This document shows, piece by piece, positions 50,835 to 60,254 of a DNA stretch of 64,000 nucleotides. A model generated the notes under the pieces. That model ran no database searches, had not been told where the DNA came from, and saw only the letters and a list, made by a program, of their open reading frames with translations. Position 1 is the stretch's first letter; each line of letters starts with the position of its first letter. The stretch covers positions 1-64,000 of the forward strand of contig JALNYY010000001.1 of assembly GCA_023229605.1 (NCBI GenBank), in the 5' to 3' direction. Both the position numbers and the translations under genes were made by a program. This DNA is from Methylobacter sp. (lineage in GTDB: Bacteria > Pseudomonadota > Gammaproteobacteria > Methylococcales > Methylomonadaceae).

Positions 50835-51998
50835 TTAGTTAAGACCAGCCGCATCTTTTAATGCGTCAACCTTGTCGGTTTTTTCCCAGCTAAAGGTGTC
50901 TTCGGTACGACCGAAATGGCCATATGCAGCTGTAGTTTGGTAGATAGGCTTTAACAAGCCCAGCATTGCAATCAAGCCTTTGGGTCTTAAATCAAAAATG
51001 TCTCTGATAATTTGCACCAGTCTGTCTTCACTGATTTTTCCGGTACCAAAGGTTTCAACCGTGATAGATGTAGGTTCAGCTACGCCGATGGCGTAAGAAA
51101 CCTGGATTTCACAGCGCTCAGCTAACTCGGCTGCAACGATATTCTTTGCTACATAGCGTGCCATGTAGGCTGCAGAGCGATCAACTTTTGATGGATCCTT
51201 GCCTGAAAACGCGCCGCCGCCGTGTCTTGCCATGCCGCCGTAGCTATCAACGATGATTTTACGTCCAGTCAAGCCGCAGTCGCCGACAGGGCCGCCAATA
51301 ATGAACTGGCCGGTTGGGTTAATAAAATATTTGGTGTCTTTATGCAGCCATTCTTTAGGCAGAATCGGCAGGATAATTTCATCCATCACGGCTTCATGCA
51401 ATGCTTTGGTGGCAATTTCGGGCGAATGCTGTGTAGACAAAACCACTGCGTCTATCGCTACCGGTTTGTTATTTTCATAACGGAAAGTAATCTGGCTTTT
51501 GGCATCAGGACGTAACCAAGGCAGAGTTTTGTTTTTACGTACTTCAGATTGACGTTTGACTAGCAAATGAGAATAAGTAATCGGGGCTGGCATTAATACG
51601 TCGGTTTCATTGCTGGCATAACCAAACATTAAACCTTGGTCACCCGCACCTTGTTCGTGGTCATCGCCTTCATCGACACCCATCGCAATGTCAGCTGACT
51701 GTTTGCCGATAGCGTTTAAAACAGCACAGCTTTGGCCGTCAAAACCAATATCGCCATGATCATAGCCGATGTCACAAACGACTTTTCGCACCAGAGCTTC
51801 AAGATCAACCCAGGCATTGGTGGTGACTTCTCCGGCCAAAATGACCATGCCAGTTTTTACCAGCGTCTCGCAAGCAACGCGTGAACGAGGATCTTGTGCC
51901 AATAAGGCATCAAGTACTGCATCTGATATTTGATCTGCAACCTTATCCGGATGCCCTTCTGAAACTGATTCTGATGTAAAAATGAAATTATTGCTCAT
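50835..51998 (-). CDS. metK: S-adenosylmethionine synthetase
   Basis: The 387-residue enzyme makes SAM from methionine and ATP. It shows SESVSEGHPDKVADQISDA, GDHEQGAGDQGLMFGYA, ATP/P-loop-like GGAFSGKDPSKVDRSAAYMAR and DSYGGMARHGGG. First gene of the metK-ahcY-metF unit. The 280 bp upstream to DUF938 copy 2 contain no gene and no SAM riboswitch consensus that I can see. Confidence 0.97.
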   Translation of the reverse strand: MSNNFIFTSESVSEGHPDKVADQISDAVLDALLAQDPRSRVACETLVKTGMVILAGEVTTNAWVDLEALVRKVVCDIGYDHGDIGFDGQSCAVLNAIGKQSADIAMGVDEGDDHEQGAGDQGLMFGYASNETDVLMPAPITYSHLLVKRQSEVRKNKTLPWLRPDAKSQITFRYENNKPVAIDAVVLSTQHSPEIATKALHEAVMDEIILPILPKEWLHKDTKYFINPTGQFIIGGPVGDCGLTGRKIIVDSYGGMARHGGGAFSGKDPSKVDRSAAYMARYVAKNIVAAELAERCEIQVSYAIGVAEPTSITVETFGTGKISEDRLVQIIRDIFDLRPKGLIAMLGLLKPIYQTTAAYGHFGRTEDTFSWEKTDKVDALKDAAGLN

Positions 51999-52278
51999 GA
52001 ATGACGCCTTCTTAAATAGTTAAAACTGAAAATTTGGATAGCGGATTATTTAATGGCGTGACCGCCATATTGGGTCCTTTACGGATAATTCGGACTAGAG
52101 CCAAGTGTCTGGATCAGACTCGATCACGATGTCTAAACATTTTTCTCCATGCTTAATTTTCCAGATTTAACTTCGGTTTGAGGGAATAGCGTTATGGCCT
52201 ATAAAGATTTACCACGAAGGACACGAAGAATGGGATATTAAACTGCTTGTCTTTCATGGCAAATGACCAAAAGCTTTA

Positions 52279-52932
52279 TTATTTTCTGCCAAATATCAGC
52301 GAGAAATTATTAGCTGGCATACTGATCTGCTCTTTTAATTCCAGGCCGTAATTTGCTGCCGCCTTTTTCAGATCAGCTACATCTTTTAAGCCCCATTCAG
52401 AAACCCCTGCCGAACTCAATGTCTGATGAAACTCTTTATTGGAATCAGTGGTGAATGTGCCTTCCACCTGAAACGGACCGTAAATCAGCAAAATGCCATC
52501 GTCATCCAGTAGATGTGAAGCACATTTCATCATGCCGTCGGCAATTGAAATAGGCGCTACCTGAAAAATATTAATACAAAACATGGCAGCAAATGAAAGT
52601 GGTGTGCCCGCATTAAACCAGGTGTCAGGGTTGGTCAAATCCAGATGAATAGGGTCGGCAATATTATCGTTCTTGTGATCGATTGACAGCTTCTTGATGT
52701 TATCAAAAACGGCTTCATCCTTATCAGAAGGATGAAAATGCAGATGCTCAAAATGCGGTGCAAAATAGTTAATGTGCATACCGCTGCCGCTGGCGAGTTC
52801 CAAAACATTTGCCGGATCTTTAGGCAGTTTTTCTTTTAAAACGCCTAAAAGCGGTTCGCGGTTGCGGTTTCCGGCCCAGGCAACATATTCGCTTAATGGA
52901 TGTGGATCTAAAGGTGGTTTATCTTGGTTCAT
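52279..52932 (-). CDS. DUF938 SAM-dependent methyltransferase-like protein, copy 2
   Basis: The 217-residue protein is nearly identical to the copy at 47450 (differences include KDEAVFDN/KDTEVFDN, CASHLLDDDGI/CAANLLDDDGF, ANYGLELKEQISM/AKHGLELKEQINM). No downstream partner genes follow it; metK begins 280 bp away. Its own sigma-54 promoter is at 52967. The divergent activator at 53089 is the likely regulator. Confidence 0.92.
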   Translation of the reverse strand: MNQDKPPLDPHPLSEYVAWAGNRNREPLLGVLKEKLPKDPANVLELASGSGMHINYFAPHFEHLHFHPSDKDEAVFDNIKKLSIDHKNDNIADPIHLDLTNPDTWFNAGTPLSFAAMFCINIFQVAPISIADGMMKCASHLLDDDGILLIYGPFQVEGTFTTDSNKEFHQTLSSAGVSEWGLKDVADLKKAAANYGLELKEQISMPANNFSLIFGRK

Positions 52933-52966
52933 TATTAACTCCTCATTGTTAGTTACACTTCAATAA

Positions 52967-52982
52967 CGCAAGTGTTGTGCCA
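52967..52982 (-). promoter_or_regulatory. Sigma-54 promoter of DUF938 copy 2
   Basis: On the minus strand TGGCAC-AACAC-TTGC is a perfect -24/-12 element, about 36 bp upstream of the DUF938 ATG. It lies in the 156-bp intergenic region shared with the divergent sigma-54 activator. Confidence 0.88.
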
Positions 52983-53088
52983 GTAATTATCAACAATCTT
53001 TCTATTAAATTACAATGACTTGATTTTTAACGTTGCTAGATAGAGGAAGCTGTGCTTCAATAAGAGAAAACTTACTTCACAAAACATC

Positions 53089-54648
53089 ATGACCAATAAC
53101 TCTCTTTCCGATTTAACGCCTGTTTTCTTTCTGCAAACCTTCATCCTAGAGCTGATGCATGCCAGCGAACAACAGGGACAAAAGCACTGCGAGCAATTAA
53201 TTGAACACATTGCCAAGACTGCCGGGTGCTTTTTTGAAGAAACCTATCGGGAAGAAACCCATAACAGCGAACTGCTAGACAAAGAAAGCTATACCGAACT
53301 GATCCTCGGCCTTAAAAATAATATCGGTGGTAAATTTTCACTGGTTTCCAGCAACCCCGATTGCATTACCGTTACCAACAGCTGCTGTCCCTTTGGCGAC
53401 CGGGTTACCAATTTCCCCGAATTGTGCAGAATGACGTCTAGCGTCTTTGGCGGCATCGCAGCCAGGAATTTCGGTTACGCTAAAGTTGAAATCAAACAAA
53501 GCATTGCCCGCCACGACGGGCAGTGTGAAGTTTGCGTATACACCAACCCGCATGCGGCAAAAGACCGCCCAGGAATGGAATACACCGACACCACACCCGT
53601 TAAAGAAATGCAGGACATTAATGAATTACACTCCCGCATTGAACAAAGCATGCAACAAATTTGGCGCAAACAAAGCAATCAACCTGCAAAAAAACACCAG
53701 CCTCCGGCGATTATTGCCAAATCGCAGACCATGCAGAAAATATTGCAATCCATCGAAGTGATTGCTCCTACGCAGGCTACCGTGCTGATTCAAGGGCAAA
53801 CCGGCGTCGGCAAGGAATTAATCGCGCGCGCCATCCATGCGATGAGTCCCCGCTGCGATAAAGCCTTTATCCCGATTAACTGCGGAGCAATTCCCGAAAG
53901 CTTGATCGAGAGTGCGCTGTTTGGGCATGAAAAAGGCGCATTCACCGGAGCCATTGAAGTGCATCAGGGCTATTTTGAGCGGGCCGAAGGCGGAACCTTG
54001 TTTCTGGATGAAGTCGATACACTGTCCCCTGCCGCGCAAACCCGGCTGCTTCGTGTGCTGCAGGAAGGCGAACTGGAAAGAGTCGGCGGCAAACAAACCC
54101 TGTCGGTTGACCTGAGAATAATCTCCGCAACCAATAACAACCTGGAAGAACTGGTCAAACAAGGCCTGTTTCGCAATGACCTGTATTACCGCATCAACGT
54201 AGTTCGATTAAGCATTCCACCGCTAGCCGAACGCCCGGAAGACTTGCCTTATCTTGTGCAATTGATTGTGCAGCGCTTGAGCAAGAAATATAACAAAGCG
54301 GTTGAGTCGGTCAGCCGTGAGGTCATGCAAAAAATTCGCGCTTATCCGTGGCCGGGCAATGTCCGTGAACTGGAAAACATCCTTGAACGCAGCATTTTAT
54401 TTACCACAGGCAAAGAAATAACCAATCTAGATTTGGAATTTTCAGTTGACTCAAACAACGCCAATGAATGGAAAGGCATCAAAGAACTTACTATTACTAA
54501 GGCCGAACAAACGTTTCTTGAAAGTGCTCTAAAGCAACATCAGGGCGATGTGAAAAAAGTAGCTGAAGAGATGGGAATTACAACACGCGCGATCTACACA
54601 AAGCTGAAAAAGTATAAGCTGCATTCAGCGAACTATCGAGGAACTTAA
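53089..54648 (+). CDS. Sigma-54-dependent activator with CCPF-containing sensor domain
   Basis: The 519-residue protein has an N-terminal domain (about 1-165) with a Cys-rich loop TVTNSCCPFGD (C99-C100) and RHDGQCEVCVYTN, resembling the methanogen output domain 1/V4R type of heme- or metal-sensing module. The AAA+ domain follows: GQTGVGKE (Walker A, 236-243), GAFTGA (283-288, sigma-54 contact), LFLDEVDTLS (Walker B), RPEDLPYL and WPGNVRELENI, then a Fis HTH (LKQHQGDVKKVAEEMGITTRAIYTKLKKY). It is divergent from DUF938 copy 2 and probably activates both sigma-54 promoters. Confidence 0.92.
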   Translation: MTNNSLSDLTPVFFLQTFILELMHASEQQGQKHCEQLIEHIAKTAGCFFEETYREETHNSELLDKESYTELILGLKNNIGGKFSLVSSNPDCITVTNSCCPFGDRVTNFPELCRMTSSVFGGIAARNFGYAKVEIKQSIARHDGQCEVCVYTNPHAAKDRPGMEYTDTTPVKEMQDINELHSRIEQSMQQIWRKQSNQPAKKHQPPAIIAKSQTMQKILQSIEVIAPTQATVLIQGQTGVGKELIARAIHAMSPRCDKAFIPINCGAIPESLIESALFGHEKGAFTGAIEVHQGYFERAEGGTLFLDEVDTLSPAAQTRLLRVLQEGELERVGGKQTLSVDLRIISATNNNLEELVKQGLFRNDLYYRINVVRLSIPPLAERPEDLPYLVQLIVQRLSKKYNKAVESVSREVMQKIRAYPWPGNVRELENILERSILFTTGKEITNLDLEFSVDSNNANEWKGIKELTITKAEQTFLESALKQHQGDVKKVAEEMGITTRAIYTKLKKYKLHSANYRGT

Positions 54649-54819
54649 CTCTACTTTTTAAAAACAACAAAATAATCAAAGAACTTATGATTAGCTCGTA
54701 AGTACCATTAGATATTTCGAACATTTCTGAGTAGGCGTAAGGAATTCGTAAATGGGCTGTAGCGCTCTGAAAGCCTTATCACACCTAGATACCAAACACG
54801 ACCCCATAGTCTTACCGTA

Positions 54820-55471
54820 CCTACATGCCATCACTTATCCGAGGACAGTTCTTTTATCTCTATCTATTTATTGATATTTTCAGCCAAAATATCGTGGGTT
54901 GGCAGGTGTATGAAGAAGAAAATAGTGCCTTGGCTGGAGAACTGTTACGCGATCTAGTCATCGTGAAGGTATACAGTTACAACAGCTTACGTTGCATTCT
55001 GATAACGGCAGTCCAATGAAGGGATCGTCTATGCTTGCGACCTTGCAACAGCTCGGTGTCATGCCTTCCTTTAGTCGGCCATCGGTTAGTAATGACAATC
55101 CTTATTCAGAATCCCTGTTTAAGCCATTGAAATATCGCCCTAAACACCCCCTAAAGCCGTTCGCTGATGTAACTGAAGCACGTCAATGGGTCACGGGGCT
55201 GGTGGAATGGTATAACCACGAACATCGCCACAGCGCTATCCGCTTTGTAACCCCTACGCAACGTCATGAAGGCTTGGACGAAAACCTTCTGGATAATCGT
55301 AAAGCCGTCTACGGGGCTGCTCGTGCTAAACATCCGCAACGCTGTAGCGGGGAAGCACACGGAATTGGCAAAGAATCCAAGCAGTTCACCTTAATCCTGA
55401 TAAGACCGAATCAAAAAATGATGACACCAAGGAGGGGATTATTCAAAACAAAAAAGCAGCGTAAGTTTTAA
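54820..55471 (+). pseudogene. IS3-family transposase (OrfB), truncated and frameshifted
   Basis: Fragments of an rve integrase domain: YLFIDIFSQNIVGWQVYEEE, ELLRDLV, then in another frame HREGIQLQQLTLHSDNGSPM, SVSNDNPYSESLFKPLKYRP and EWYNHEHRHSAIRFVTPTQRHEG. These are the second and third DDE blocks of an IS3 member. The N-terminus and OrfA are missing, and the frame breaks near 54958. The group II intron lies directly downstream. The 54649-54820 gap holds no gene. Confidence 0.85.
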
Positions 55472-55481
55472 CCGTCGAGGG

Positions 55482-57429
55482 TCGAGTCACCCAAGGGACC
55501 TTCCCCCTCAGGTGCTCACAGATCCGTACGTGAACCTCTCGATTCATACGACTCTTCTTATTCATCGCCTTTTGAGTATACAAAATCCCAATGTACAAAC
55601 ATCCTGGGCAAACTTTCACGACAGCGTTTAAGCCAAGCCCATGATTGCCGTTTATGTCCTCTAAGGCCTTTGTACTTATTCCTTGCCCAACGACCCAGTC
55701 TCAAATCTATTCTAACCAGAAAGCGCTTTAACGGTTCAGGATAGAATGCCCCATAGTACGTCACCCAGCCACGAACCATAGGGTTCAGGCGGGCTGCCAA
55801 CATTGGCAATGTCCATGTTGTACAACGGTTGATATTAAGATTACGGATCGCCATGCTCATCCTTTTCAATGCCTTTCGACTGACTCCTGGATTGAAACCA
55901 GTAAAGAGATTGCCCTCACGATCCTGTACTGTTCGTGCATGAAAACTGAAGCCTAAGAAATCGAAGGATGTATTGGAATATTCCCCCTTGCGCTTCCCAT
56001 CTTTACAATACACTAAGCGTGTTTTAACTGGATGCAACTGTAGCTTGCATTCGGCCAATCTTGCCTGTAAAGCATTCAGTAGAGCTTCGCCTTCCTCTTT
56101 ACTGCGGCAGTGGCAAACAATATCATCGGCGTACCTCTCAAAAGGTATACTGGGATGATATTTCTGCATCCAAACATCGAATGCGTAATGCAGGTAGAGA
56201 TTAGCCAGCAGTGGACTAATTACACCACCCTGAGGGGTGCCGCAACATCGTTCTTGCTGCTCTCCATCTGCTAACTCCACTGGACTTTGCAGCCATCGTT
56301 GGATATAGAGCCGAATCCATCTCTCGGGAGCATGCTTTTCTATGGCACGCATCATCAAGTCATGGTCAATGGTGTCAAAGAATGCTTTCATATCCATATC
56401 TACCACCCAATCATAACGCCAACAATTACGCCGAGCTTGGCCGACTGCCTGATGGGCATTTCTTCCAGGTCGGTAACCGAACGAGGAGTGATGGAAAACC
56501 GACTCCAGCCTCGGTTCCAAAATCATTTTGACAACCATCTGAGCCACCCGATCATTGACTGTGGGAATCCCTAAAGGACGGGTTTGTCCGTCACCTTTAG
56601 GAATAAGCACTTGCCTGACAGGCTTAGGGAAATAACTTCCTGAACTCATTCGATTCCATAAGCTATATAGATTTTGTCCCAATTGGTTTTCGTAAGCTTG
56701 AATGCTTTCCTTGTCAACGCCTGGAGCACCTTTGTTGGCTGCCACCCGTTTCCAAGCTTCATGGATTAACCGCTTAGGTATATCAAAAGGTTTAGCTTCT
56801 GGACGGGGATCATCCTGTTGCACAGTTGTCGCCCTCAGCAAGCCGAATAAGGCCATGCCTTCGCTCCAGCACCATTACAGTACCTTCCACACTACTATGC
56901 ATGACTCCGCCTCTGTACTTCGCATTGGTACTCTGATTCTCGCGGGGTTTCCGCTTGAATGGCTCCCTTAGCATCAAAATACAGATTCCCAAGTTCCGTA
57001 CCAGCGCCTGAACGATTGTCACGCCACCTCTATGCCGGATGCCATTAGACCAGAACTCAGGTTCCCGTCTAACTTGTCCTGGGATATTGTCGAGATCCCA
57101 GTTTTGACATCGGTTACAATTATCGACACTTCTTCGATGGTTCATTTGCATTCGTCTCATTCGTTCATACTTGACGGAAGTATTCCCGCCTTTTCCCATG
57201 ACGCTAACCACAACCGCTCTTTACGGATGCAGCTCAGGGCAGTTTGGCATCTCCACCTGATTGGCGACACCGAGGGGCCCGCCCTCATCGCTGGTACAGC
57301 ATGACTCACAGCCTTCTAGCTGTTTGTCTTCTTGGCACACCGACAACTACATTGACAATTTCCGCCTTAGTCGATAGTACTAATCCGTCCCAATTGAACC
57401 CTTCGCAAAATAGCCCTATAACACCGCAC
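55482..57429 (-). mobile_element. Group II intron, apparently complete
   Basis: On the minus strand the 5' end reads GTGCGGTGTTATAGGGC (GUGYG consensus) at 57429. The 3' end has a clear domain V at 55520-55554: GAGTCGTATGAATCGAGAGG... pairing with CACGTACGGATCT; domain VI follows to about 55482. A reverse transcriptase-maturase lies in domain IV. Exact 3' boundary is estimated. It is a self-splicing retroelement; the flanking exons are IS debris. Confidence 0.8.
55558..56856 (-). CDS. ltrA: Group II intron reverse transcriptase/maturase
   Basis: The 432-residue protein has RT blocks RVAANKGAPGVDKESI, PKPVRQVLIPKGDGQTRPLGIPT, FGYRPGRNAHQAV, VVDMDMKAFFDTIDHDLM, GTPQGGVISPLLANLYL, and the active site YADDIVCH. 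A maturase X domain follows (GWVTYYGAFYP, RWARNKYKGLRGHK). No C-terminal HNH endonuclease is present, which is usual for several bacterial intron classes. It supports splicing and reverse transcription of the intron. Confidence 0.95.
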   Translation of the reverse strand: MALFGLLRATTVQQDDPRPEAKPFDIPKRLIHEAWKRVAANKGAPGVDKESIQAYENQLGQNLYSLWNRMSSGSYFPKPVRQVLIPKGDGQTRPLGIPTVNDRVAQMVVKMILEPRLESVFHHSSFGYRPGRNAHQAVGQARRNCWRYDWVVDMDMKAFFDTIDHDLMMRAIEKHAPERWIRLYIQRWLQSPVELADGEQQERCCGTPQGGVISPLLANLYLHYAFDVWMQKYHPSIPFERYADDIVCHCRSKEEGEALLNALQARLAECKLQLHPVKTRLVYCKDGKRKGEYSNTSFDFLGFSFHARTVQDREGNLFTGFNPGVSRKALKRMSMAIRNLNINRCTTWTLPMLAARLNPMVRGWVTYYGAFYPEPLKRFLVRIDLRLGRWARNKYKGLRGHKRQSWAWLKRCRESLPRMFVHWDFVYSKGDE

Positions 57430-57723
57430 TCTGCTGTGGCAAAATTTTGATTTATTCAACAACGCCTTCAACATTTTCGATGCCATAAAAAGTGCTTTTT
57501 CTGGAAGCGCTTTTATTCCCAACCTCAAGCTTAAATTGTTACTTTGGCCTACATGCCGAAACGGGAGTTGAAAAAGCGCAAGGGACGAACTTTTTCAACA
57601 TCCTGCCAGGTTAACCCGCATTTACAATACTACTGGTAATTACTGGACGCTGATTGACAACTCTGCGCATTGACCGGCTTTGGTCCCCTTTTGTCTTCAA
57701 ACAAGTCACTTGCTGTCCATCAA

Positions 57724-57929
57724 TTATTTTTTCCATTGACTGACCTGGGTCGGATGCACAGTGTTCTCTTGGGCGATTTCATTGATCGTCTTTGTGCCTC
57801 TAACCGCTTCCAATGCAATCATGGCTTTTTGCGCCCCTGTAAAAATCTTCCGTTTGCTTTCGCTCATTTCCTGTCTCTTAATTTTCCGACAGGGTGTAGC
57901 TTAAACTATTGTCCGGATTTCGGGATCCA
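57724..57929 (-). mobile_element. IS3-family left end with truncated orfA
   Basis: Reading on the minus strand, the terminal repeat TGGATCCCGAAATCCGGACA (57929-57910) is followed by an OrfA start at 57867: MSESKRKIFTGAQKAMIALE, then EIAQENTVHPTQVSQWKK and stop at 57724 (47 codons). It is the HTH of an IS3 OrfA. The rest is lost. The terminal TCCGGACA matches the IS3 end at 106-113, so the same IS type may be present at both ends of the window. No gene is seen at 57430-57723. Confidence 0.75.
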
Positions 57930-58053
57930 CTTTACAAAATAAATTCATCAAAAATGTGCGTCTGAATAACAATTCTCCTTAAAATTAATTGTTATAAAAT
58001 GTGCTCCCCCTAGTTACTGCGTTTAATATACTGACAGGGTAACGCATCGAAAA

Positions 58054-58119
58054 TTGCAAATTAGTTGCAAATTAGTTGCAAATTAGTTGCAAATTAGTTG
58101 CAAATTAGTTGCAAATTTT
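58054..58119 (-). repeat. Iteron-like tandem 11-bp repeats, inverted copy
   Basis: TTGCAAATTAG is repeated five times without a gap (58054-58108), followed by a partial sixth unit (TTGCAAATTTT). An inverted copy CAACTAATTT follows at about 58139. The unit is the reverse complement of that at 2857-2884. The MobV-like relaxase gene is 640 bp away. The array resembles plasmid iterons. Confidence 0.8.
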
Positions 58120-58284
58120 AGACTTTCAGCAGCTGCAAGCAACTAATTTCAGAGTAATGCGTCGTTATCTGCTAAGGCTGTGTATTCTATAAAAATGATA
58201 CAGATTAACCTTCATCAACAGCACGATTAAGATTGATCATTACAAGGTGACAGACAAAGCTGGCTAGGTGTTGTCCGCCCTGCC

Positions 58285-58440
58285 CTGGAAAACGGCGTCG
58301 AAATTTTGCCAATTTTATACCAAAAGAGCGTTAAAATTTTCCAAAATCAATTTCTATCTTATTGATAATAAAAGCATGGATATTTTAGTGAATGGCAAAG
58401 CCACGCTGATTAGTAGAAAAAATTGAAAGCTGTTTTCCAC
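58285..58440. repeat. IS21-like terminal repeats, copy 2
   Basis: GGAAAACGGCGTCGAAATTTTGCCA and AAAAGAGCGTTAAAATTTTCCA repeats, then about 90 bp ending GAAAAAATTGAAAGCTGTTTT. The same series occurs at 61549-61700, so two copies of one element end flank the mob-IS5 segment. Confidence 0.6.
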
Positions 58441-58741
58441 TGATTGCACTATTACCTCTGATTTTGTTGTTGATGGTTATATAGATGCTAGCAAAGGCAT
58501 TTCTATTGAAAACGGTATTATTAGAACCATTGAAAAAGAAGCCCAAAAAATTAACTCAACAACAAAAAGAACGCCACTAATGGATGATGCTATCGATCGA
58601 ATCGAAATAATGTTAACTGATGGTCACAAATTATATAAAGTCGCCCCCAAAATTGGCCCTGATAAGGCTTGGTCGGATATATACAGCTTTTGTCTTGATG
58701 CAAATAAAAATAGATATCGTCCAAATGGCACTCTTAAATAA
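58427..58741 (+). CDS. ORF of unknown function convergent with the relaxase gene
   Basis: An open frame of about 104 codons begins inside the IS21-like end: DFVVDGYIDASKGISIENGI, IRTIEKEAQKINSTTKRTPL, DDAIDRIEIMLTDGHKLYKVAPKIG. No Met start precedes the middle; ATG at 58579 gives a 53-residue protein. It could be the 3' part of a gene cut by the element end. Codon pattern seems coding. Not recognised; it may belong to the mobilisable plasmid remnant. Confidence 0.4.
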   Translation, partial: KLFSTDCTITSDFVVDGYIDASKGISIENGIIRTIEKEAQKINSTTKRTPLMDDAIDRIEIMLTDGHKLYKVAPKIGPDKAWSDIYSFCLDANKNRYRPNGTLK

Positions 58742-58760
58742 CGTTGAGTAGAATCAGGTC

Positions 58761-60254
58761 TTAGAGCATCCTGGGATCTTCAATATCATCTTTCAGCTGC
58801 TTCACATCGGTAATCTGGAGTCGCCTGGCTTCCGTTTTAACTTCTTCTCTAAGATCGCTGTTTGTCGGATCTTTTTGAAGTGCCACCGCCATTTCTAATA
58901 CCTTCTCTAATCGGCTTTCAACCTTTTCAATTCGCTTTTCGAATTGAGTAACGTCCAAACTTAAAGTCTGTTTTTTGGCTTGCAGAGCACCAAGTTCGTC
59001 TTTAAGCGTTACCAGGTCCTTGAGCTCTTTAACGTGTTTGTTTAAGGGGGCTAAAATTTGTGCCTGCTCGTTGTATTTTTCGAAGAAGTGCCGGCAATTG
59101 CGTTCAATTTTTTGGATGTACGACTGTATGTCATCGTAGGCTTTTTTGCTGAGAACCACGGAGCCAAGCACCGCTTTTTTATCTTTCTTGGGTTCAATGC
59201 CAAGATCTGCAAACTTCATTGGCTGCACGGCCTGGTAGCGATTTTCATGAAATTTTCTGAAATCGGCCTCTAAGGCTTCTTTCTGTTCCCCAAGCTTTTC
59301 GATGGTCTCTTCGAGATGCTTCACTGCTTTCGCTTTATCAGCTGCCTCATTTTGCAACCGTAACGCATATGTGAAAAACCTACTGACAATTTTATTGCCC
59401 TCATTATCAACAGATTCTTTAATAGCCTTGAGCTCTTCAGGCGTTGATTTATCGACCAAGTCGAAGAGAGTAAGGCTTTTATGTAGGCTCTGTTGTAAGT
59501 TATGAGCTGCGTTTTTTAAGTCGCTATGAAGCTTTCTTGGGGCTTGATTCTTGATATTGGCTTCTTTCATGATTACTGACTTATCAGCTGGTGACATAGC
59601 TTTATAGTCATCATAGGTAAGCCCCATCTCATATAAGGTCTGCTCAAGCCTGTCGAATTTTTTAACGCCACGAACAAAGCCAGAAGTCTTAAAGCACTCG
59701 CCAGCAAGATCCTGTAATTCTACTAAGAACTGCGGATTCATGCGACCACGCATCACTTCGTGTTTTACAAAATCAAAGGCAACGAACTTAAAATGATAGT
59801 GAATCATGCTTTCATCGCAGTGTTTAACAAGATACGTAGCCGCTAACTTAACACCATTCTTTTGCGCAAAGTCCTGTATGAATTTGTGAGCGTTGGCGTC
59901 AAGTTGTTGTTGGTTCAGGCTATCAACTTCTAAGCGGGATAGAGTTTGATCGGCATTGCCAAAAGTTATGATCCCTGAGTACTCAAGGTTCGTATTCGAT
60001 TTCATCGCACGCGGGTGATGTTCCTTATAGCCACTTTTCGCCAGATCAATAAATTTTCCATGGTTTTTTATGATGTCAGTGACGCTTATTTTTTCGGTAA
60101 CGTCACGATAAAATGGAGTTACAGAGCCGTCACCGTTAATAGCGAAATTAGGCTTATCGTTGATTTTTCTGCCGTGGCTGTAGTGGAAGTCGTGCGCCAA
60201 TTCAGCCTTCATTTCAAACTTGTTTGAGATCCGGACACTAACAAAATTTGCCAT
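58761..60254 (-). CDS. MobV-like relaxase (Pre/Mob) with coiled-coil tail
   Basis: The 497-residue protein has an N-terminal Mob-type domain: FVSVRISNKFEMKAELAHDF, NTNLEYSGIITFGNADQTLS, and the metal-binding YLVKHCDESMIHYHFKFVAF, equivalent to the H-x-DE-x-x-x-H-x-H motif of MobV relaxases. Residues about 290-480 are charged coiled coil (EAADKAKAVKHLEETIEKLG). Relaxases nick plasmid oriT for mobilisation. Family similarity is moderate by eye. No partner mob gene is seen. The frame is intact. Confidence 0.75.
   Translation of the reverse strand: MANFVSVRISNKFEMKAELAHDFHYSHGRKINDKPNFAINGDGSVTPFYRDVTEKISVTDIIKNHGKFIDLAKSGYKEHHPRAMKSNTNLEYSGIITFGNADQTLSRLEVDSLNQQQLDANAHKFIQDFAQKNGVKLAATYLVKHCDESMIHYHFKFVAFDFVKHEVMRGRMNPQFLVELQDLAGECFKTSGFVRGVKKFDRLEQTLYEMGLTYDDYKAMSPADKSVIMKEANIKNQAPRKLHSDLKNAAHNLQQSLHKSLTLFDLVDKSTPEELKAIKESVDNEGNKIVSRFFTYALRLQNEAADKAKAVKHLEETIEKLGEQKEALEADFRKFHENRYQAVQPMKFADLGIEPKKDKKAVLGSVVLSKKAYDDIQSYIQKIERNCRHFFEKYNEQAQILAPLNKHVKELKDLVTLKDELGALQAKKQTLSLDVTQFEKRIEKVESRLEKVLEMAVALQKDPTNSDLREEVKTEARRLQITDVKQLKDDIEDPRML

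Noticed and set aside
49363..52278. SAH or SAM riboswitch for ahcY/metK/metF
   Set aside because: I looked for the conserved cores upstream of metK and between ahcY and metF and found only a simple perfect hairpin at 49463-49486.
57670..57942. 90-codon plus-strand ORF
   Set aside because: It is antisense to an IS3 OrfA fragment and terminal repeat, which explain the sequence better.
58054..58119. Regular short repeats that could suggest a CRISPR array
   Set aside because: The 11-bp units are directly adjacent with no spacers and no cas gene is nearby; iteron-like repeats fit better.
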